NCBI GenBank assembly: GCA_902727905.1
Contig: CACVAR010000205.1
Coordinates: 3,275 to 23,744 of the forward strand
Source of the DNA: an uncultured Sulfurovum sp.
Lineage (GTDB): Bacteria > Campylobacterota > Campylobacteria > Campylobacterales > Sulfurovaceae
Length of the DNA stretch: 20,470 bases
Direction: 5' to 3'
Shown here: in pieces, positions 17,101-20,470 of the stretch
Position numbering within the stretch: position 1 is the first letter of the stretch
Layout of the letters: each line of letters opens with the position of its first letter
The notes under the pieces: generated by a model
What the model saw: the letters and a program-made list of their open reading frames with translations, nothing else
Told to the model about the DNA's origin: nothing
Databases searched by the model: none
Translations under genes and position numbers: made by a program

Positions 17101-17541
17101 GTTATGGGTGTGGGTGCACCACTTTATGATCTTACTATGGATGGTAAAATTGGTACACTTAAACCAACTCAAGGTTTAGATAAGGGTATGTTTGAGCGTA
17201 AAGACTCTTGGCAGTTTAAAGAGTACAACAAAGACCTTGACAATATTTGGTGGGATGGACTAAGTGGTTCATGGCAAAATGCTGTTGCTCCTTCACATCC
17301 AGATCCAATTGCAGGTAACCATGCTTGGCACCAAAAAGTTATTATAGCTGCTGCTGAAAAAGGTGACCAAATTGGTGATATTTATGTTAACTATGAAAAC
17401 AACATGAAAGTTTATCAAGCTTGGAGAGATAAGTTGACACGTCCACTTGACTCTAGCGATACACTTAGAAGACCAAAACACATTAAGAGACCAGCTGTGC
17501 CTCTTTCTCACAAAGCTTATTCAGTTAAGATTACTGACTAA
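14182..17541 (+). CDS. Tat-exported molybdopterin (bis-PGD) oxidoreductase catalytic subunit, Psr/Ttr-like
   Basis: This is the catalytic subunit of a DMSO-reductase-family enzyme, acting in the periplasm. The N terminus has a twin-arginine signal, SRRTFLKG (15-22), followed by a hydrophobic stretch and a probable cleavage site near residues 42-43. A [4Fe-4S] motif follows: C114-x2-C117-x3-C121-x38-C160. C256 in HTNICSAGAR stands where sulfur- and arsenic-type family members place the Mo-ligating cysteine. The C-terminal cofactor-binding domain spans about 890-1010. At 1119 residues it is much longer than PsrA/PhsA (about 750) and slightly longer than TtrA (about 1020). A histidine-rich insert spans 768-859. 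The gene order B-C-A is that of ttrBCA and of srdBCA selenate reductase. Tetrathionate, polysulfide, another sulfur compound or selenate are all possible, in either direction. AAGGAG supports the start. Confidence 0.88.
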   Translation: MVKKMNNNESSFFESRRTFLKGTSYAVAGAVVAKGVFSSAIASEDAATEELGFDVVPMSNGTPEHYPPHDKWDSFTELSGDDWKRGGIGRQGVQSEDNPDGIKATEYMLVPTSCSNCEASCGLTAWVNIGDFKKSNDPKDLRVIKYMGNPLHAGSRGRNCAKGYATQSQMYDPDRIPFPLKRAPGSKRGEGKFIRVSWDDAMKDIGGKINETLKKGDEMSKKLFMYQVGRPNENGFGHRVPHSLGVDGYNSHTNICSAGARQGTIQWFNDDRNSPDWSKADLIFLQSSHAADAGHYFQQAAGRIAEARKRGAKLVVMDPRMSNSAGMADLWVPCWPGTETALYLYLANRILNETDVNGKDFVNHAWVKNWMNWDRLMANPKQLNLMLEKGYIDALPKGDTYEDFIEMISGMYSKYTLDFVTKECRIEARIVEKLFDLFIDAGTRVATYIWRAGPIANRGGWMIARSAFLPFALRGAFAGDKGGMGLHHWHVISVNGKGHKSTVSGEKPGKVDVWNEVVWPPEYPLSSYEMSHILPHLLMDDEWRAKWNAKGLNVPDKIGIYVPRMYNPVWINPDGFRWIEALKREDKIEMSLNLSPTWSETNWYCDYILPTGLAGERHDQHSEATEPKRWLSFRQPALRVALEKLGWKAKRPERATLEAHTVAGLGEVWEEVEFWANIMVEYVDPDGSLGVRDYWASKEDPTRAVTIPEWYQAAFDNLPNLKAIAKKHYPKAKYPNYEMMRDMGTWLEEDNIYRPQERPVKKVGDVYHAHGHEYKAEEVTKDEYGALMVDGHHGEKHAIGLEVDGKVVQGFHTLSKKVEFFSEWFAEWKWPEYAIPIYPTTEQGRKDMVHVVSHIHHDHMDIDKNEFALNTVFRLSYNIHTRSVNSKHLMEISQNHNPVWINPDDAKRMKIKQGDAIRVTIVDTVSGLESGYFVAMAVPTEGTMPGVLANSHHAGRWKLKNAVDIPGFDHALGVMGVGAPLYDLTMDGKIGTLKPTQGLDKGMFERKDSWQFKEYNKDLDNIWWDGLSGSWQNAVAPSHPDPIAGNHAWHQKVIIAAAEKGDQIGDIYVNYENNMKVYQAWRDKLTRPLDSSDTLRRPKHIKRPAVPLSHKAYSVKITD

Positions 17542-17552
17542 CTTTATCTTCA

Positions 17553-17583
17553 AATAGCTATAGAAATTTACTCTATAGCTATT
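17553..17583 (+). terminator. Terminator after the molybdoenzyme operon
   Basis: A perfect 12-bp stem, AATAGCTATAGA (17553-17564) with TCTATAGCTATT (17572-17583), around a 7-nt loop, followed by T-rich sequence. It lies 11 nt after the catalytic-subunit stop and separates the enzyme operon from the signalling genes. Confidence 0.8.
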
Positions 17584-17765
17584 ATTCTATTTCCCTATAT
17601 TTATTTTTTCTTATTCTTCTTTAAATAAAATAAAATATTAAAAAACAATTTTCTCTTTTCTCATGAATTCTTTTGTAAATTATCAATCTTTTTTTTAAAT
17701 TAAAGTTTAATATTAAAAAAAAATAATAAAATTAATAATTAATAAATTTTTTATAAAGGTAGACT

Positions 17766-18170
17766 ATGTCAAAGAAAAAAATATTTGTAGTTGATGATTA
17801 TCCTTTTGCTGCCTATAGTACAAAAAAAACAATTGGAATATTGTCAAAGCATAAACATGATGTAGTTGATTTTGAAAGTCCAGTAGTTTTATTGAACCGA
17901 TTTAAAAGTGAATTTGAAGATACAGTAATGGTTATTACAGATTTTGAGATGCCAAACCTTAGGGGTAATGAACTCATTGAAGAGTTACGAAAAATTAAGC
18001 CTGAGATTAAAATTGTAGTCATGTCTGCTTGGTTAGATACTTCAACAAAAGACAATAATCAATTAATAGAAAAAGAAGTTACAGCCTATAAACCTGATTT
18101 AATTTTAGCAAAACCTTTTCCTGAAAATTGGGTGGAGAAAATTGATAAAATTTTAGAAGAAGTAGTTTAG
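17766..18170 (+). CDS. Receiver-only response regulator
   Basis: This is a stand-alone REC domain of 134 residues with no DNA-binding or enzymatic output domain. The phosphorylation site is intact: acidic pair D10-D11, phospho-acceptor D59 in VITDFEMP, S87 in VVMSAW, and the conserved lysine K115 in LAKPF. The segment between beta-4 and beta-5 is longer than usual (about 90-111). AAAGG precedes the ATG. It is followed after 7 nt by a histidine kinase gene, its probable partner. Its output must be a protein contact or phosphotransfer; a link to the SiaB/SiaC pair downstream is inference. The 182 nt between the terminator and this gene are almost pure A/T and probably hold the promoter, though I see no single convincing -10. 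Confidence 0.88.
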   Translation: MSKKKIFVVDDYPFAAYSTKKTIGILSKHKHDVVDFESPVVLLNRFKSEFEDTVMVITDFEMPNLRGNELIEELRKIKPEIKIVVMSAWLDTSTKDNNQLIEKEVTAYKPDLILAKPFPENWVEKIDKILEEVV

Positions 18171-18177
18171 TTTCAAA

Positions 18178-19050
18178 ATGCATAGACTATTAAAACGACA
18201 AATCAGACATATATATGGCAAAGGATTTGATGTTAATAATTTTGATGAAAAAACTTTAATGCTTATGGAAAGTATTACAGAGACCTATCAAAATTTTGAT
18301 GAAGAAAAAAGTTTTTTAAATCATACGGTTAAAGAAAATAAAAAAGAGATACAGGAAGCTTATAAAAGCTTATTAACCTCTTCTCGCCTAGCTGTTATAG
18401 GTGAGATGATGGAAAATATTACGCACCAATGGAAACAACCACTAAGTATCATTTTAAATCTTGTTTCAATTCTTAAACTTGAAAATAAAGATAGTAGAGA
18501 ATTAGAAATCATAGAAGATCAGACAAGATATCTCAACAAAACGATTCTTGATTTTACTAATTTTTCTTCACATTCTGATGAGGAAAAGCGATTATTTGAA
18601 GTTAATAAAGCCATAGAAGAGACACTACATATCTTTGATTTTCAAGCAAGAGAAAATAATATTACTATTCAACAAGAATTAGAAGAAGATTTAGTTATTA
18701 GTGGAGATATGGGAAAGTTTAATCAAGCTTTATTGGTTATTTTTTCGAATGCTAAAGATGCTTTTGTTGGTAGAGAAATATTTGAAGAGCGTATTATTCA
18801 TATAAAGACTGTATCTACAAAGAGTAGTGTGAGTGTATCCATTCAGGATAATGCTGGTGGTATTGCAGCAGATGTGATTAATAAAATATTTGAGCCTTAT
18901 TTTACTACGAAGTTTAAAGACAAAGGAACAGGTATAGGTTTAAGTATGACGTATAATATTATTAAAAAAATGAATGGTGTTATTAATGTGAATAATCATG
19001 AGAATGGAACACTCTTTACCATCACAGTACCCCAAATTGATAAAGGATAA
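18178..19050 (+). CDS. Soluble sensor histidine kinase
   Basis: This is a cytoplasmic histidine kinase of 290 residues with no membrane segment and no recognised sensor domain such as PAS or GAF. An N-terminal helical region (1-66) contains LLKRQIRH and an NFDEEKSFLNHTVKENKKEI segment resembling a linker often found before kinase or GGDEF domains (recalled, not searched). The core is complete: H-box H83 in ENITHQWKQPLS, N-box N191 in SNAKDAF, G1 D224-x-A-G-G, F-box FEPYFTTK (238-245) and G2 GTGIGL (250-255). The ATG lies 7 nt after the regulator stop and has no clear ribosome site, suggesting coupled translation. The signal is probably a cytoplasmic ligand or a partner protein. Confidence 0.9.
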   Translation: MHRLLKRQIRHIYGKGFDVNNFDEKTLMLMESITETYQNFDEEKSFLNHTVKENKKEIQEAYKSLLTSSRLAVIGEMMENITHQWKQPLSIILNLVSILKLENKDSRELEIIEDQTRYLNKTILDFTNFSSHSDEEKRLFEVNKAIEETLHIFDFQARENNITIQQELEEDLVISGDMGKFNQALLVIFSNAKDAFVGREIFEERIIHIKTVSTKSSVSVSIQDNAGGIAADVINKIFEPYFTTKFKDKGTGIGLSMTYNIIKKMNGVINVNNHENGTLFTITVPQIDKG

Positions 19051-19052
19051 TA

Positions 19053-19433
19053 ATGGAGAATATATTATTAGAAGCAACAGACAATAGTCCAAAAGTAATT
19101 ATGGACAAGGATAATGGCATTATTTCATTTGAAGGTAAATCTTATCCTGAAAATACTTTTGCCTTTTATAGACCCATTACAGAGTGGTTAAAGCACTATT
19201 TTTTAGCTTATAAAGATAAAAGTCATAATATTCGTATAGATTTTAAATTTTTATATTTTAACTCAGCTACAACACAAATTATATTTGAAATTCTGGATAT
19301 TATTGATGAGTCTGAGATAGAAAATATAAATATTTATTGGTATTACGATAAAGAGAGTGAAAGTGGTTTTGAGGATTTTGAGGATTATTCAGAAGAGTTT
19401 CCCTCATTAAATATTGAGGCTGTGACGTATTAA
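19053..19433 (+). CDS. SiaC-family (DUF1987) regulatory phosphoprotein
   Basis: This is a small STAS-like protein of 126 residues. In Pseudomonas, SiaC is phosphorylated on a threonine by SiaB, dephosphorylated by SiaA, and in its unphosphorylated form activates the diguanylate cyclase SiaD. Family hallmarks seen here are the TDNSPKVIMD strand, SYPENT (30-35), FAFYRPITEWL (36-46), LYFNSATTQ (67-75) and WYYD (about 97-100). The residue aligned by eye with the Pseudomonas phospho-threonine (T68, from memory) is S71. The C terminus is acidic (ESGFEDFEDYSEEF). The ATG lies 2 nt after the kinase stop, with AAAGGA at 19042-19047. The adjacent gene encodes its probable kinase. Confidence 0.87.
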   Translation: MENILLEATDNSPKVIMDKDNGIISFEGKSYPENTFAFYRPITEWLKHYFLAYKDKSHNIRIDFKFLYFNSATTQIIFEILDIIDESEIENINIYWYYDKESESGFEDFEDYSEEFPSLNIEAVTY

Positions 19434-19435
19434 TC

Positions 19436-19987
19436 ATGAAAAAGAATTTAAAAATATGTATTAGAGTCGATGATAATGTTATTTATGAATTTTCAGGGAA
19501 AATAACAAAATCTATGATGATAGAAGCAGCAAATGATATTGAAAAGCTACTGTTAAAAAAATGCCTTAATAAAGATAAAATAAAAAATGTATTTGAATTG
19601 TTTGTTGAAACGGCCCAAAATATTCTTAATTATGCTTATCGAGATAATACGATTGATGAAAATGATGAAGAGTATAGAACCCTTTGTAACTATTCCTTAT
19701 ATTGTTTTACCAGTGATGACACTTATATATTAGAAAGTTGTAATCTGATTGAAGAGGATAAGAAAGAAATTATTAGAGAAAAACTTGAAGCCATTAAAGA
19801 TTTAGATCATAAGGCATTAAGAAAACTGGTTCGTAAGAAAAGTCGTTCAGCTGAAGATAGACATGAAAATGGTGCTGGTCTAGGCTACATCATGATGGCA
19901 CGTAAAAGCTGTGCGCCAATAGAAGTTGAATTCTCTCCTTATACTAAAAAAGGAATTTTAGTATACAAGCAAAGATTATTCATATAA
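19436..19987 (+). CDS. SiaB-family (DUF6272) protein kinase
   Basis: This is a GHKL-fold kinase, 183 residues, expected to phosphorylate the SiaC-like protein encoded 2 nt upstream. The N-box-like motif FELFVETAQNILNYA (about 53-67, with E58, Q61 and N62) and the ATP-lid glycine motif GAGLGY (146-151) followed by IMMARKS match the family and resemble the anti-sigma-factor kinases RsbW and SpoIIAB. An insertion rich in lysine, arginine and glutamate lies between them (about 105-143). No ribosome site is visible in the 2-nt gap or just before, so translation is probably coupled. A SiaA-type PP2C phosphatase, needed to reverse the reaction, is not in the window. Confidence 0.85.
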   Translation: MKKNLKICIRVDDNVIYEFSGKITKSMMIEAANDIEKLLLKKCLNKDKIKNVFELFVETAQNILNYAYRDNTIDENDEEYRTLCNYSLYCFTSDDTYILESCNLIEEDKKEIIREKLEAIKDLDHKALRKLVRKKSRSAEDRHENGAGLGYIMMARKSCAPIEVEFSPYTKKGILVYKQRLFI

Positions 19988-20000
19988 AGAAGGTACAGGT

Positions 20001-20470
20001 GTGAAAAATAATATTTTAAAGACATTGTTTGTATTGGGCCTACTTCAAACAGTTTTATTGGCAGATGATTGGGACTTTTTATCTGTTAATGGATATGGAA
20101 CAGTAGGTGTTGCTTTTCAAGACAATAAAGAGGTAACTTTTAGAAATTCATTTTTTACCAATAAAGGTAGTAGAGGAGAAACTTCGTTTGCAAACTACAG
20201 TCTATTAGGTTTACAATTAGATGCACAAGCAACGGATAGGTTGAGCTTTACACTCCAAGTTGTAGCCAATAAAAATAATTCCAACGGAAAGAATTTAGAT
20301 GCAGAATGGGCAAATGCTAAATATCAAGTGACTGATACTTTTGATATAAAGGTTGGTTTGATGAGACTTCCTATTTTTATGAATTCTGATATTTTGAATG
20401 TAGGGTACTCTTATGAGATGCTTCGCTTACCAGATATGTATGGTTTAATCTCTATGAATAAATACCAAGG
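20001..20470 (+). CDS. Outer-membrane beta-barrel (porin-like) protein, 3'-truncated by the window edge
   Basis: The first 156 residues of an exported barrel protein. Translation starts at GTG with GAAGG at 19989-19993 and 7-nt spacing; no ATG lies nearby. A signal peptide is clear: KNNILK, then a hydrophobic core TLFVLGLLQTVLLA, with cleavage expected before DDWD. The mature part shows alternating strands and the segments LQLDAQATDRLSFTLQVVA, EWANAKYQVTDTFDIKVG and LMRLPIFMNSDILNVGYSY. These recall a porin-like family known to me from marine gammaproteobacteria that carries RLPFF and VGYAYPW at the same place. The reading frame is open to the window end. It starts 13 nt after the SiaB-like stop, so it probably belongs to the signalling operon. 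Confidence 0.75.
   Translation, partial: MKNNILKTLFVLGLLQTVLLADDWDFLSVNGYGTVGVAFQDNKEVTFRNSFFTNKGSRGETSFANYSLLGLQLDAQATDRLSFTLQVVANKNNSNGKNLDAEWANAKYQVTDTFDIKVGLMRLPIFMNSDILNVGYSYEMLRLPDMYGLISMNKYQ

Noticed and set aside
12486..17541. Assignment as a classical polysulfide reductase PsrABC or as formate dehydrogenase.
   Set aside because: Order is B-C-A, the catalytic subunit is far longer than PsrA, and the metal ligand appears to be cysteine in a non-FDH context with no selenocysteine TGA. The name was therefore kept general.
17584..17765. Palindromes such as TTTAATATTAAA (17706-17717) and A/T runs in the spacer before the response regulator.
   Set aside because: The stretch is so A/T-rich that short palindromes are expected by chance; none stands out by length or spacing.
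1..20470. Search by eye for CRISPR arrays, insertion sequences, integrases, tRNAs and rRNAs.
   Set aside because: No regularly spaced repeats, transposase-like proteins, terminal inverted repeats with target duplications, or cloverleaf-forming sequences were seen. The window looks like stable chromosome.

Overview
The window looks like chromosomal DNA of an AT-rich member of the Campylobacterota (former Epsilonproteobacteria). Two blocks follow the gene order I recall from Campylobacter jejuni: pth, an LptF/LptG permease, lysA, pheA and hisC, with dxs nearby; and ferredoxin, ndk, DUF177, rpmF, plsX and fabH. The flagellar genes I remember between hisC and dxs in flagellated relatives (fliF, fliG, fliH) are absent, and a Psr/Ttr-type molybdoenzyme operon is present. 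Together these fit a sulfur-metabolising, possibly non-motile lineage such as Sulfurovum or a relative. That genus-level guess is inference.

Layout. Positions 1-6821 hold a dense plus-strand run: the 3' part of pth, an LPS-export permease, lysA, pheA, hisC and dxs. metK (6876-8030) and a 2[4Fe-4S] ferredoxin (8197-8472) follow, each with its own upstream region. A ribosome and lipid block occupies 8650-11822 (ndk, DUF177/YceD, rpmF, plsX, fabH), with a probable separate promoter for fabH. A strong bidirectional hairpin separates fabH from the only minus-strand gene, a small DUF309 protein.

Positions 12486-17541 encode a three-subunit membrane-linked molybdenum oxidoreductase in B-C-A order: a four-cluster ferredoxin-like subunit, an NrfD/PsrC-type quinone-interacting membrane subunit, and an unusually long Tat-exported catalytic subunit with a [4Fe-4S] motif and a probable Mo-ligating cysteine. 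The substrate cannot be read from the sequence; sulfur oxyanions or polysulfide are the first guesses. Two palindromes about three helical turns apart lie upstream.

After a perfect 12-bp terminator stem and an AT-rich spacer comes the most interesting part (17766-20470). It is a tight gene string of a receiver-only response regulator, a soluble histidine kinase, a SiaC-family (DUF1987) phosphoprotein, a SiaB-family (DUF6272) kinase, and the start of an outer-membrane beta-barrel protein. This joins a His-Asp phosphorelay to a Ser/Thr phosphoswitch of the kind known from the Pseudomonas SiaABCD pathway. Neither the SiaA phosphatase nor the SiaD diguanylate cyclase lies inside the window.
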